DNA from: Pyrenula massariospora
Lineage: Eukaryota > Ascomycota > Eurotiomycetes > Pyrenulales > Pyrenulaceae
Direction of reading: 5' to 3'
Length of the DNA: 64,000 nucleotides
Assembly (NCBI GenBank): GCA_021030905.1
Contig: JAGFMI010000025.1
Span: forward strand, 434,001-498,000
This document shows, piece by piece, positions 12,386 to 23,773 of the stretch. The translations under genes were made by a program, and so were the position numbers. The notes beneath the pieces were generated by a model. It was given only the letters and a program-made list of their open reading frames with translations. It did no database searches and was not told where the DNA came from. Within the stretch, counting starts at the first letter, position 1. Each line of letters begins with the position of its first letter.

Positions 12386-13967
12386 GCTGCCAGTCAACTC
12401 CTGCATTTCCCTCTTCGGGTTCCAGGGAGGTAGAAGATATGTATGTATCGTAGTAGACTTGTCAAGGCGTTTGCGTAGATAGCGATAGACACAAAAGTTA
12501 CAAAAATAAAGACTGAAGTTCTCATGTAAAGAGCACGGTCCGGCCCTTGAAACGATAAGGCGCGAAACAATTGTTGCAATCTCCCTAAGCCTTGGTGAGA
12601 TGTCTCACTAGATTTCCGACTCAGCGGAGCTTTGAATGGCAAAGATGGCATTAGAGACGCGCTTAGGGTCGGAATTACGGCAGTATGTTGCATCCATCAA
12701 CTTCTTCAGTTAAGATTCCGATTAGAGCAGAGACTAAGATCCTACGGAAAAACGGTTTAGGGCTGGAGTCTTTGACAGCGCAGCAAAGATATGGTAATGA
12801 ACCCCTTTCGCTCAGCGAGCTTGATCGCTCAAACACGCTGGAACTGTCGAGATGGGGAGTGGGAACTGTGGTTATCATAGTAATGAATAACCGCGTCTCC
12901 TTTTCGTGAAAATTTTCGCCTTCGAGAGAAAAGGATCCTGAGGGTGGAGCTAAAAACTTGAAAGGGGCCAAAACGGTGGCCGACGCCGAAGCTTGGCCTC
13001 CGAGAAGCGAACTTTTCGTTTTAAGGCTACCCGACCGCCAGAGATCTTCCTTAGCTGGAGAATGTTAGACAACTCCGATGACCTGAGGTAATGGAAGCAC
13101 TTTGTCTTGCCGTCGGTGGTCCCGGTTAAACATCATCTTCACAATCAGTAAGTCCATAGATCGACAAATGCTGATAATTAAACCACCGCCGACAGGGTTT
13201 CGTGTGCACCGCACCCAATGCTTCTAACAAGCCCATTGAAAACCCTGTCAACAATGACTGCTACGGTCTCGTTCTCGTTCTCGGTCGCGTTGCCCAGTTC
13301 TGCCCCACCACAAGGCATACTCGATTGACCTTCGGCGCGGTGCCACAAGACTCCTGAAGATCGTGAAACGCTGTCCATGCTCATTGCTTAAACCTGCCCG
13401 TTGCAGGCTGTAGAGCCGTCGATGATTCCGTCCTTCCCTGGTTAGGACAGCTGCTACTACATCCTTGACTCTGGGTAGATAGTGGCGCAGTAATCACTAA
13501 TAACGCTACTCTCGCTGAAGAATCCTAATGCATACAGGTACTCATCACTTCTGCGTTCTAGCGGAGATAGAAACGTTGGCTGCTTGTCGAATCCGTGGAT
13601 CACAGAGGCCACTGATGCCCATTTTTAGCATACTCAATACAAGCCTCTCATCAGACACAAAGTCATGCTCCCTCTGTACATGTTGTTGAATAAATCACCA
13701 TTCTTTCGAAGCTTCCCTTTCTCGTACTGGTCATTTTCAGACCATTAAGAACGTTCGTTCATAAGCCTATTTCATCCTCCATCATTCTAGTTTCCTATTT
13801 GGATTGTCAGATCTATCTTCCAAACGATACCTCCTTTCGTTGTTGCAAAAATTCTTGAGGGAAATCGCTGCTAGTCACATATGAGCATGAGGCATCATAT
13901 TGATATTTTCTGAAAGCCCTCCCACAGCCCGGATACGACTCGCATTTGCACCACGTCAGGCAACAAC
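12386..13967. other. Intergenic region
   Basis: Two overlapping minus-strand ORFs (12394-12693 and 12675-12971, 98-99 codons) were inspected; neither shows a domain. Nothing else is supported. Confidence 0.45.
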
Positions 13968-15026
13968 ATGTCCATTTCAACGAGTTCCATTGCTGTCAGG
14001 GGTCTAGTTTTCGTATTGTTCTGCCAGGCCTTGGTAGTCATATTTCGATCTGGGCTTCGATTTGGGAGTTTCTCGGCCTCCTCTCTGCGATCGTCTTCGG
14101 TGTCAGAAGCGTCTCAATCCCACAATCTGACGTCTACTTTAGTAGTTAGCAGTACAAAGTCTGAAGACACCACTTGGATCAGCCGGGAGCTCCCTGACAT
14201 GTCGACAGCAATCTATATTGCGGATGACCCACAGGCGGTGTACCATCCCCCTATGAACAAAGGCCATGAAACCATGCAATACTTGACCTACATTATCGAC
14301 CATTATTTTGGCCTTCCGGATATCTCAATATTCGTGCATGCTCATCAATTCTCATGGCATAACAACATCATCCTAGACAACGATATGGCGGAGATGATCA
14401 AGAACTTGAACTTAGACTATGTCTCAAGAGTCGGGTACTTCAACTTACGCTGTCATGAGGAGCCTGGTTGTGATGGGCACATTGACTTAAGAGCCATGGA
14501 GCCGGATAAATACATTCCAGAGCAAATTGCCTTCCACGAGACTTGGAGAGAGCTACACGGCAACCTGACGATGCCCGATAATCTCGGAGCTCCTTGCTGT
14601 TCCCAATTTGCAGTCACGCGTGAGAAGCTGCTCTCGATTCCGTTGGAGCGGTGGGAATTCTATCGCAACTGGCTCATCAATACCAATCTTACAGACGGTA
14701 TTAGCGGTCGGATCTGGGAGTTCACATGGCACTTCATCTTGACTGGAGCAACTGAGCTATGTCCAAGCGTCGAGAGTTGCTACTGCGAGGCATATGGGAT
14801 CTGCTTCGGTTCAAGAGAAGCCGTAGATACCTATATACTCGCGAAGGACGTGGATTGGCTGACCAATGAAATCAAAAACTCGTTGAAGAGGAAAGGTGAT
14901 ACTGAGACGCTGGAGGTTCTCAACGGTCACTGGTCAGCATCGACACAACTGCAGTACGGACACCGACTGAAGGATGCTAAGAAGGTTGGGAAGGAAAGGT
15001 CGAAGAAACTGCCTAAGGGGCCCTAA
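13968..15026 (+). CDS. DUF3431 family type II membrane protein
   Basis: A single uninterrupted exon encodes 352 aa. Residues 10-27 form a signal anchor, followed by a Ser-rich stem, which predicts a type II membrane protein with the main domain in the Golgi or ER lumen or outside the cell. The region from about residue 80 matches the fungal DUF3431 pattern: a Tyr-rich strand, GLPDISIFVHAHQFSWHN at 115-132, conserved Cys residues (CHEEPGCDG, APCCSQFAV, CPSVESCYCEAYGICFG) and an acidic/aromatic C-terminal part. Members are often described as glycosyltransferase-like, but no activity is established, so none is claimed. The C-terminus is Lys-rich. It stands alone, with a decayed gene downstream. 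Confidence 0.85.
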   Translation: MSISTSSIAVRGLVFVLFCQALVVIFRSGLRFGSFSASSLRSSSVSEASQSHNLTSTLVVSSTKSEDTTWISRELPDMSTAIYIADDPQAVYHPPMNKGHETMQYLTYIIDHYFGLPDISIFVHAHQFSWHNNIILDNDMAEMIKNLNLDYVSRVGYFNLRCHEEPGCDGHIDLRAMEPDKYIPEQIAFHETWRELHGNLTMPDNLGAPCCSQFAVTREKLLSIPLERWEFYRNWLINTNLTDGISGRIWEFTWHFILTGATELCPSVESCYCEAYGICFGSREAVDTYILAKDVDWLTNEIKNSLKRKGDTETLEVLNGHWSASTQLQYGHRLKDAKKVGKERSKKLPKGP

Positions 15027-15842
15027 TTACGGAGCCGAGATTGAAACGTATTTGGTCGCATATTGGACATCACATCAAGCGTGTATTAAGGAGCGTAGTA
15101 ACAAATAAAGTCGGTTCGTCTATCTACGCGTATACTCAGGCGGCAAAAATATAAGCTAACATAGTCACGCATCCTGGCGCAGCCGGGAAGTGCACATGTG
15201 TGGTATTTCGTAGAGACTGACGGACGACCTATCATTGCAATCCACGCACCGGATCAAGACTGATTATTTCAAGACCTGGAGCTATCTGCAGAGAGAGCAT
15301 GGACTAGGCCTAGAGAATCCACTTTTAAAACTGAGATCCAGCGCAAGGACACGGCAAGACGCGTGCCGCTCACCTCCCGCTAAGTTAATCAAAAGAATCA
15401 AGCCGCGGAAGAGCACGAGAAGGTGCATATACTAGCAACAAAACGCAAAATAGTCTAGCAAGAAACGCGTGCAATCGTCGTTAGAACTAATCATTGACCC
15501 GGAGCATGGCTGTCTTGGGGGCGGAAATGATTGGGCTTGGCGAGCAAACATTTTTGGTAAGCTTATGCGTAATTCCGTATTACCCGGCGGCTCGCTGCTT
15601 TGGTCTCGTCCTGTGTCCGAAACTTTCTTCACTCCGCTCTTTTTTGGTGTTCGTCTTCTCGTCTTCCTCTTCTCGTCTTCCCATCTTCTTCCCAATTTTC
15701 AATGAAGTGAAACCTGCCGTGACATAAGGAGCCCAATGATAGTGATGTGATACATTTCCTTTAAAAAACTAACCTTGAGATGCGGCATAGTTAACCACGG
15801 ATTGGATCGATCCTGTACGCCAATTGCTTTTCCTTCGTAAAG
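15027..15842. other. Intergenic region with polypyrimidine repeat
   Basis: Contains the 3' end of the DUF3431 gene. Around 15645-15690 there is a CT-rich tract with repeated TCTTCTCGTCTTCC-like words. No gene is supported. Confidence 0.45.
15104..15109 (+). terminator. Possible polyadenylation signal AATAAA
   Basis: AATAAA about 80 bases after the stop of the DUF3431 gene; placement is typical of fungal genes. Confidence 0.35.
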
Positions 15843-16985
15843 ATGCGTTTGCCCTTCCATGTCGAACACATCAGCTTTATTATTCGCCTTCCAATCTTCT
15901 CGAAATCCGCAAGAAGTTTGGTCCTAGGTCAAAATAGCTTCAGCAAGCCGAATCAGATGCCACATCCGATCTCGTAAAGAAGGAGGTCGAACACAAAATC
16001 ACCGCGGTCACAGATAGCGAATATTGCCGCAGGGGTTTCTTCGATGGACGATTTAAGAAGGCCACCGGCTTCAATCTTGTCCCAGATGTTCCTCTGACTG
16101 ATTTCAAACTGGTTCTGGCGGTCTGTAAAGATATGGAGCTTGGCGTCCCCTCTTTCGCAGCGGTCTTTTTCGCAGTGAGAAGACCCAGCATACGATAAGC
16201 CCATAGTTGCCTAAGTGGGAAGCTCTGAAGAGTGTCATATCCGGAGAGAGATTGAAGGATTGCAAGCTTACCATGTCAAGTCCAACATGGTAGCATCTTC
16301 AATTACCCAGTCACCTCGCTTACTCTCCTTTAGTATATTCATCATATGAAGCTTTTTTGCAGACCCCACAGCGGTATATCGTATGAAGCACCAAAGACTG
16401 TACCATGCAGGTCTTCGCTCTGCCCAAATCGACGACCAAGTTCTCACATTCTTCTTCGATGGCTCATTCCTTAAAACATTTCAAGCTCGCGGCAATAACC
16501 CTGCAGAATTCTGGGATTTGTACGCCAAGGCCCATATCGACCGCGTCAAACATCGTCCTTTCGGCCTTCATGTCACCGTTTCTCTTTGTTGTTGAGACTG
16601 GGGCAACGTCTCATTCGTTGAAGGCTCCTACGAGCGCAACGTGGAAAAGCTTGTCATCGCCCTTCAATACAATACGTTCTTCCTGGAATTCTATGGTCCG
16701 CGTGCTCAGGATTCTGCACCCCTCTGGCCCCTCCCAGCGGAGAAGATGTTTGTGCTGGGGCTAGTCAGCACCAGGTCGCCTGTGATCGAGGATGTGAGCC
16801 ATCCTGTTGGACGGGTTCATGAAGCTGCTGCGTAAGGCTGATACTAGGCGGGTATGCCGGAATATGTCGGTGTCAGTCTTCAACGTCCATTCGCCCGCGA
16901 CTGAAGTGTTTATGGCATGGTTTACTGAGGAGACTTTGTGAAAAAATTGAACTTGGTGAGAGAAGTTGCTTTTCATATCTGGCCG
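15843..16985 (+). pseudogene. Decayed MetE/UROD-like (cobalamin-independent methionine synthase C-terminal type) gene
   Basis: Pieces of one protein can be read in changing plus-strand frames. They start with MRLPFHVEHISFIIR at 15843, resembling the PFR-x-EHIGSLLRP start of fungal MetE-like proteins. Next come ITAVTDSEYCRRGFFDGRF and VPDVPLTDFKL near 15995-16125. Then LYHAGLRSAQIDDQVLTFFF and DLYAKAHIDRVKHRPFGLHV near 16390-16570, SFVEGSYERNVEKL near 16610, and EKMFVLGLVSTRSP near 16740. The tail near 16860-16985 recalls LSPQCGF and the final helix. The AQIDD segment is the family's substrate-pocket motif. Several in-frame stops and at least three frame changes show it is dead. The missing H-x-C-x-GN Cys-containing zinc motif is expected around 16570-16610, where the sequence is scrambled. 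Minus-strand ORFs here are shadows. Confidence 0.68.
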
Positions 16986-18357
16986 GAAGGTAAACAAGAG
17001 ATCAACTTTCAGACGGCAACTTACTTACGAAAGACTGCAGCGCGTTCTTTTCTTCACATCGTCGTCTGCCACTTTCGCGCGGAAGATCAAGCCCCCACGA
17101 GAATTGGTTAGACTGTTTTGCGAAGACCTGGCTCTTAGTCGCTGGCCAAATATTCCCATTGCCAGAATACCTCCACAATCTCTTTACCGTATGCTTTTAC
17201 CCTGCTCAACATTGGACATCGGCCTTCTGGTCAACCTTTCATGCCATTTATGGTTCACAATAAGCATTGGACTTGCTCCATTCGTTTCTTAGGCAGGCGG
17301 TATCGATGACTGGTTCTCGATGCTACAACAGTCTTTCGATTAGTCTAATGATTTGATAGGGAGTATAGCTGCAGATGCGTCTCATTTTCGGATGGCTTTG
17401 TCCAGCATGTATCTTCATGGCCCAGACCTCGCAACGTTACGTAGTCAGAATATTAGGTCAAGCCTTAAGCCGTGTCTGTCGTGAGACGTATACCGAATTC
17501 CAGCGCGACGAAGTCTAATCTGGCATGAGTATCGAGTGGTGAGGCTGTACTTCGGGGGCAACGTTATCAAGGTGTTGAGGTTCTCTTCCGATATTTGCTC
17601 GACTGACAGTGCGATGTCGCCATCGAGTCCAAGGGAGCCGTTCATCTCACAGCATTGCCGTGTCAGTATTTTAATTCCTATATGATGCTCTTTCTATTTC
17701 TTCTTAGTATCTCCTGCGGGCCCGACGCCTTCTTTCTATGTTCAAGACTGATTGGAAGGTCCTAGCTGCACAAAAGGCCTAGATTGTTAGCCCGAAGTCA
17801 TCAATCTTTGTGTACGAAAAGAGGAAAGAAACACAATACTAAGTGTATGTGGCCTCATCTATTCTTCCCAGAAACTAGCTGACTCTGAATAACAGCGCAG
17901 ATCGGCTTGGGTCTAGGCATACAAGCATGCCCGCCATTAGCATGCACTGTCCTGCCAAATCTGGTGGTTGACCGACGGGTTATTCGTATCGGATTGATCG
18001 CATCAGCGGAAATCTATTGATCAGAATAACAAAGAAGGCAGAATTCCATGGAAAACAAGGGTATCCGCGGTCCCTAGAGTATCCTTTGATGCGCAGAGTA
18101 CAAACATTCGCCTGCATTATCGTCTCCTACTCTGACCGATATGTTCCCCACCAATCACGCCGCCCCCTGTGGATCTTGGCATTGATTCATTCAACGCTAC
18201 GGCCCTAGCCCTTTTGCCTTCCGATACCGCCGCAGCATATAGGTCGGTGTGCCCTTCAGACTACTTATATCTCTCCTCCCCTACCGATTGATACTTTTCA
18301 GCCCTTCCACCAAACCATATCTGCAACCTTTTTAGCTCGTGATCGAACAAGAAAACC
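16986..18357. other. Intergenic region
   Basis: A 108-codon plus ORF overlaps the start of this stretch (16966-17292), with a hydrophobic end, but no family could be recognised. The 3' part is the promoter of the CCCH gene, with TATATCT and a CT-rich stretch at about 18265-18290. Confidence 0.4.
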
Positions 18358-20688
18358 ATGGCAGCAGGAGCTGCTGAGCTTTCAAAGCTTGGGCAGACTG
18401 CTCCCTCGATGTCGCTCTTCAATTCTTCTAGCAAGTCAACTCCGCTTCGCAAGTCAGCGGACATACTACTCGATGAAGACACGCCTCACGGCACAGCACC
18501 GTCCCTGGTTCTTATACAATCTGCTCTGCTAGCTCTTAACGAGGCATGCCGTGGCATCGGAAAGGGCCATTTGTACTACACCAAAGCAGCAATATTCGCC
18601 CAAGGGACAACAGGATGTGTCTGCGATGTTGTTTTTAATGGTAGAGCGTGGAACGACGATGAAAAGAATGAGTGGGATAGCTGGGACGGAAAAGCACGAC
18701 TTAGAAGTGCTGATGCAGGTATCCATCCTCCCACCATCCCACTCTGTTGCTGTTGACCCACAAGATCTTCCTACCAAAGCAAGCATCATAGATCTGCTAA
18801 TTACTTTTGACAGAGACATGCCCACCCCCTCCCTATGGAGTCATGCCAATCACGGTACATTTCTCAACGTACAAGCCAGTAGTCAACGTGACGCAGGATT
18901 CAAAAGTTCAGGAAACAAACGAGGTCGCCAGCGAACAAACTAGTTTCCCAGAAATCACTAGATCTGACGAAGAAGTATGGGAAAGTGAGAAACACATACC
19001 AAACCATCACCAGAAACCTCTTACTGCACGTAGTAGAAAGCATTTTGCTACTGATGGAGCCAACGGCTCGGACGAGGAAGATGCCTTTGATATCCAAGCT
19101 TTCGAGCGCGACTGCGGATACAACTCTGTCTACGGCCACGGTTCTTATATCGCTGGCCGTGGTGATAGCGGCACAAAGTCGGAAGAGAATGTCTCGAGCG
19201 CTGTTTTAGACTCAAGTCTGTCTGCCTCACTCGCCACTTCTCACAATCCTGTTGATCCCTTTGCGCGCCTTCTTCCAGCGGAGTTTTACAAATCAGCTCA
19301 TGGACAAGCAATACAAGAATCTAGTAGTCGGCATACTACAACTCATCTTTACAAGAGGGTGACTGCCCAAAGCGCCGATAATGGTTCAAAAGATGCTTCG
19401 GATCGCGATTTCAAAGCACCGGGCGAGAAAACAGGCGATCAAGAAACAAAGGATAACGTGGTATCACAGTCATTGCCACTGCAGCTCCCAGACACTCACT
19501 TGGACTCTACGTCCGACGAGGCAGTCGCAAGGTCTGGAAGACGAAGGGTATTTCAACACATTCTTCAGAACACTCTAAGACATAACGACTCTTTGACTGA
19601 TACACCAAATCCTCAAATGGCTCAGCCGACTCAGCGACCTCCAGCGTCAGCGATGGAGCCAAAACCCTCACAATTTATAGCAACACAGCAGTTCCCAGCT
19701 CAAAACGCGCAGAATAGCCGCCGAAGTCTCATTTCTACCTCCCCCATATCGTCAAGACATCACCAGAAGGTATATTGCACTCATTGGATACAAAAGGGCG
19801 AGTGTAATTGGATCGGAACCGGCTGCAAGTATATACATGTAATGCCTTTGGAACTTAGAGAGCTAGAAAGCATTGGGTTCAACGATATACCGGCTTGGTA
19901 CCGCCAACGACACAATCTCTGTTCGCTAAGATCTGTCCATAACGGGTCCGCTTCTCATTCTGATTTGGAGTTATGGCGCTCACATATATTGGAGAAAGAT
20001 TGGAGAAAGGAGGTGGAAGAACAACGATCTACGAAAAAATTGCCATCGTTAAATGAAGAACGAGCAAAACATTCGGCTCCGCTCGCGTTACGTCCTTTTC
20101 CGTCGTCATGAACCTCAGCCATCTACAGTCGTGGGCAGTGATAATCAACGCTCGAAACCACGACCAATGCCATCAATGATTTCAGTCGGTACACAGACCT
20201 CCCCCTCAACGCCACGACCAATGCCATTAACGATCTCAGTGGGCACACAGACACCGTCCTCGACACAACCGGCGACTGTCAGTGATGATGTACTGCAGCT
20301 CGTAGTGCCAAAGGAATCTTTTGGCACATACCACATCGTCTTCATGAAATCCAGAACACCGCCAGCCGGCTCGCCTATCACCCCCTGCCCCGCGCTCCTT
20401 ATCCCAGGAAGCGACCCCTCTGACAAGTCCCGCTTCCAGGAAACTTCCTCTTTCGAGCAGCAGTCTAGAACATTCACGTACACGCCCCATCTGGAAACTG
20501 CTACGACGTCCTTCCCCAATGCGGCAAGGGAAGATCAGCCACCCGACGAGTATCTTGCTGCACACACCTACACTGACCTCGAGGAGCTCGTGCATAAATT
20601 GAACGAAACATGGGACATCGGCGAGAGATACGAGGATTTATGGACGCGGTTTCAAGCGACGATGGATGCGGGTGAGCGTGAGAAATAG
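18358..20688 (+). CDS. CCCH-type zinc-finger protein
   Basis: Exon 1 is 18358-18718. A 95-bp intron (GTATCC ... GACAG, phase 1) leads to exon 2 from 18814. Exon 2 in its own frame stops at 20111, giving 552 aa. A second open frame (20053-20688) continues with protein-like sequence, and I include it as the probable true C-terminus. It is reached through a weak-donor intron (for example 20048-20138) or a one-base frame error near CCTTTTCC at about 20094. One CCCH finger is clear at about residues 441-460: C-X8-C-X6-C-X3-H in YCTHWIQKGECNWIGTGCKY followed by IH. Similar fungal fingers bind RNA, but no target is known. The long middle is Ser/Gln-rich and probably disordered. The extension carries a duplicated ISVGTQT block. 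Confidence is high for the gene and low for its 3' structure. Confidence 0.72.
20158..20265 (+). repeat. Two tandem 54-bp coding repeats
   Basis: Units 20158-20211 and 20212-20265 both begin CCACGACCAATGCCAT and differ at a minority of positions. They encode two copies of RPMP-x-x-ISVGTQT in the extension frame of the CCCH gene. Length divisible by three and substitutions that keep the peptide support this frame being translated. Confidence 0.75.
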
Positions 20689-21379
20689 ATTGGTATGGGT
20701 GTATGGGACAAGCTAGAGGAATTGGAGAAGTTTACAGTTGAAGAGGACAGAAATTTGATGAGGAGCGAAGGTCAACTAGCGACTTAGTCGCAGAGTACAC
20801 AGGGAGGTTGAGCCTGCAGGCTAGAAATCATCTCCATTACTACAGCAGAGCTGGTTGTCAATGAGAGAGGCACTACGGCCGCAGCAGTTTTTGCATGTAT
20901 TTTAGCTGCAGAATCTAGAGATAGGTTCTTTTACCGGCCGGAGGCCGTCGATACTCTACAGAATTTCCTTGCTTTTGATTCCCCGATGAATTGTAAATGT
21001 AGCGTCTATTTCTTACTAACAAAGACAACCCGACCATACTGCAGAAATAGCTCTACATAGAGTGGCAAATCTTAGGCAAGCAGAAGTAGAGAAGGATACT
21101 CAGGGACTCACGGTCTTCAAAGCAACTTGGTCTTCACGCACAATTTGACGCTACACTACATAGCCGGATCCGGAGGAAGAGACCATCTCGAAAGACGATT
21201 AAAATGGGAGACCTGTCTTTAGGAGAATGACTCTAGGGTTCATATCTACTGTCATTATTTGGTGTAAATAAAGAGGAATTAGGTTCTAATTGACTCCAAA
21301 AATAATCGAGAGCTCGCTTAAAAGTCGCTACTTGACCGCCACTTTTCCTTCCAAGATACATAAGACCAGAAACGTTCTT
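20689..21379. other. Intergenic region between convergent genes
   Basis: Holds the 3' ends of the convergent CCCH and membrane-protein genes. No ORF of note. Confidence 0.5.
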
Positions 21380-23773
21380 CTATTTTCTTTTCGACCCCTT
21401 TCTTTTGTTCTTGCTTTTCAGAGTCGGTATTGAACTTCCTTTGGTGTTGGCTTTGGCTTTTGAATCTTCCTTGCTGTCACTATTTGGAGTTCCTTCGGTA
21501 CCGGCTGCGACTGTCTCTTTTGCTGATGCGGCTGCTTCCCTATCCGCAGCTTCTACAACTTCGTTGACAATGTTGTCATAAACCTCGTCTACCGCGTCTT
21601 CCATGTCCTCGTCGGTGTTTTCTTCTCCATCCTCTGCCGCAGCGTCATCTGGCGTCGCCTCGTGGATCTTGTCCGATGCTTTATCTTCTACCTTGTCGGC
21701 ACTCTTTTCTCCGGTTGGCGTCGCTTGTGCATCCGGAGTCGCATTTGCTTCTACCGGCGGAACCTTACCATCAGCTGATGATGTTGTCTCACTTGGCTTC
21801 CTACCTGCAGCATCAGATTCTTTCAAGCCTGGAGTTTTCGGTTCGCTAGCGGGAGAAGCTGGCTTTAAGGGTTCCGGTGCTTTGTCGTCCTTTGTGTCAA
21901 CAGCGGCAGGATGTTTGATTGCAGGATCGAGAGGGGATTTGGGACTCTTCGGTGCACCTGTTGGGGATGACGTTGTAGGCGCCTCGGGTGCCTTAGCCGT
22001 CGTCTTGGGTTCTTCAAGCTTGTCACCCTTGCTTGAGGCGTCGACGCTGGGTTTCTTTGGCGGTGTCGGATCTTTCGGGCTAGGCGTTGACTGCGAGTCG
22101 CTTGAGTGCTCTGCGTTACTTGAGGGGGTTTTTGGCGACGAAGGACCCGCTGATATTGGTGGAGATTCGGTTTGTGGCTTTTGTGAAAATTCCGATGACT
22201 CTGAATTGCTCGGTGCTTGTTCGCGAGACTCTTCTTCTCCACCTGTGCCCTCTTTACTTTTTTCTTTCGGGTTTCGCTTGAGCCAAGAGGGCAATCTTAA
22301 CCAAGAAGTGGTCTTAGGCTTGTCATCCTGACTTTCGGTTTTCTCATCCTGATTTTCAGTTTTCTCATCCTGACTCTCAATTTTCTCATCCTGACTCTCG
22401 GCCTTCTTATCAGGTATCGGCGTTTCTGGAATCTCTTCTTCAGCGCTCAAATCCTTCGTCGCCTCCTTCTCCTTCTTGGACCATGGCCAGAGCCACGTAA
22501 GCACGCCAAACGGTTTTGACAAACCTCGTTTGGTTAAACCCTCCTGGCTCTCCTTTGCTATCTCGTCCATTTGCGCTCCATCCTTCGGCTCTTCGTTCTG
22601 GCTCTTCTTCCGCGTCAGTAGCTTTGTAATCCATGCCCAAGCTTTCCGTGCTGCCTCCGCAATACCCGGAGACAGTTCTACCCACGCCCATTCGAAAAAC
22701 ATCACCACTTTTTCGTAGAGCCACCATGATATCCACAGTACTAACCAACACAACAACGGCGTTACTAGAACTATCATCAACGTCAACCACAAAATAAATG
22801 GGTACTGCCTCAACCCTGACCAGACGCCGGATATAGGAGCCAGTTCCGTCAAGAACACGAGCCACGGAAAAGTCTCGGCCGGAAGACTAGTCACCCACTC
22901 AACGGCATAAAGTATAAGATGGAAGACCAGGAACTTCATGAGCCACCAAGTCCGTTTAAAACCGGAGTCGAGCCATCCTTCAAGTTTCATGTACTTGATA
23001 TGCCATGACTTGTCCGGACCTCTTCCGCGCTCGTAGGTCTTGGATAAGACCCAGAACATTAGGTCTTGTAGCCATGCCTGGATTTGGTAATACCATATAC
23101 GTTCCACGTCTTGAAAAAGATACAATAGGGAGAATTCCATCAAGGCCACAGCACCGGATGGCCGGTATATTGTCGGCTTGGTAAGAATGACGCGACCCGT
23201 TTCGACGAAACTGCAAAAGAGGGAACGGAAGATTGTGTTGTAAACGAATGCGACGGGAAGATAGGTAGCTTCCTCAAGGGCTTTGAGACCCCATGGTACG
23301 GTCCTAAACATTAGAACAAAAAAAATCAACCAATAGACGAAGGTTGATGGTTGGATTAGTGGGTTCTTGAAACAGGATTTGAACCGCGTTAGAGCAGATG
23401 CTGGCGGCGCCGAGATGGATGCCACGTCTAAATTTGGCTCTGCAGATGGCTTGGTGGTAGAATTTGGTGTCCGGGGCGGAGGAGCTTCTGGTGCAGAACC
23501 TGAGGGTCCCGTTTTGACAGATGTTGAAGGCTTGGTGTCGACGGGTGACTTTGTGCTCTCCTTCTTTGAAGATTCTGGTTTGGAGATTGATGGAATTTGC
23601 TTCGTGCTTGGAGGCGGGTCAGCGTTTTGCTCAGAGGTGGAGAGCTCCGGCTTGGAATCAATCGAGGAATTGGTTTTAGTGGGCGACTTCGGCGCTGGAT
23701 CCTTTGGCGTCTCCGGCTTTGAGGCGGTGGACTCTGGCTGAGTGCTTGCGGAGGGATCAGAATCGGTAGCCAT
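21380..23773 (-). CDS. Multi-pass membrane protein with long disordered ends, function unknown
   Basis: One exon encodes 797 aa from the ATG at 23773 (MATDSDPSAS). An in-frame ATG at 23914 would add 47 residues, but that addition looks non-coding. Residues 1-130 are Pro/Ser/Thr/Lys-rich. Hydrophobic segments follow at about 143-163 (TFVYWLIFFVLMF), 278-295, 298-315 and 325-352 (FILWLTLMIVLVTPLLCWLV), with a Trp-rich amphipathic part after them. The C-terminal half is again low-complexity, acidic/Lys/Pro-rich, and ends in a basic tail (KSKNKRKGSKRK) that resembles a nuclear-localisation or lipid-contact patch. Near residues 458-484 a seven-residue unit ESQDEK-x repeats about four times. I recognise no family. 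Its mid-section could anchor it in the ER or nuclear envelope; this is inference. A long antisense ORF at 21603-22331 is a composition shadow. Confidence 0.78.
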   Translation of the reverse strand: MATDSDPSASTQPESTASKPETPKDPAPKSPTKTNSSIDSKPELSTSEQNADPPPSTKQIPSISKPESSKKESTKSPVDTKPSTSVKTGPSGSAPEAPPPRTPNSTTKPSAEPNLDVASISAPPASALTRFKSCFKNPLIQPSTFVYWLIFFVLMFRTVPWGLKALEEATYLPVAFVYNTIFRSLFCSFVETGRVILTKPTIYRPSGAVALMEFSLLYLFQDVERIWYYQIQAWLQDLMFWVLSKTYERGRGPDKSWHIKYMKLEGWLDSGFKRTWWLMKFLVFHLILYAVEWVTSLPAETFPWLVFLTELAPISGVWSGLRQYPFILWLTLMIVLVTPLLCWLVLWISWWLYEKVVMFFEWAWVELSPGIAEAARKAWAWITKLLTRKKSQNEEPKDGAQMDEIAKESQEGLTKRGLSKPFGVLTWLWPWSKKEKEATKDLSAEEEIPETPIPDKKAESQDEKIESQDEKTENQDEKTESQDDKPKTTSWLRLPSWLKRNPKEKSKEGTGGEEESREQAPSNSESSEFSQKPQTESPPISAGPSSPKTPSSNAEHSSDSQSTPSPKDPTPPKKPSVDASSKGDKLEEPKTTAKAPEAPTTSSPTGAPKSPKSPLDPAIKHPAAVDTKDDKAPEPLKPASPASEPKTPGLKESDAAGRKPSETTSSADGKVPPVEANATPDAQATPTGEKSADKVEDKASDKIHEATPDDAAAEDGEENTDEDMEDAVDEVYDNIVNEVVEAADREAAASAKETVAAGTEGTPNSDSKEDSKAKANTKGSSIPTLKSKNKRKGSKRK

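Noticed and set aside
15940-16204. Two 83-codon minus-strand ORFs
   Set aside because: They are the reverse complement of recognisable MetE-like fragments.
21603-22331. 242-codon ORF opposite the large membrane-protein gene
   Set aside because: Antisense shadow of a low-complexity Ser/Pro/Lys-rich coding region.
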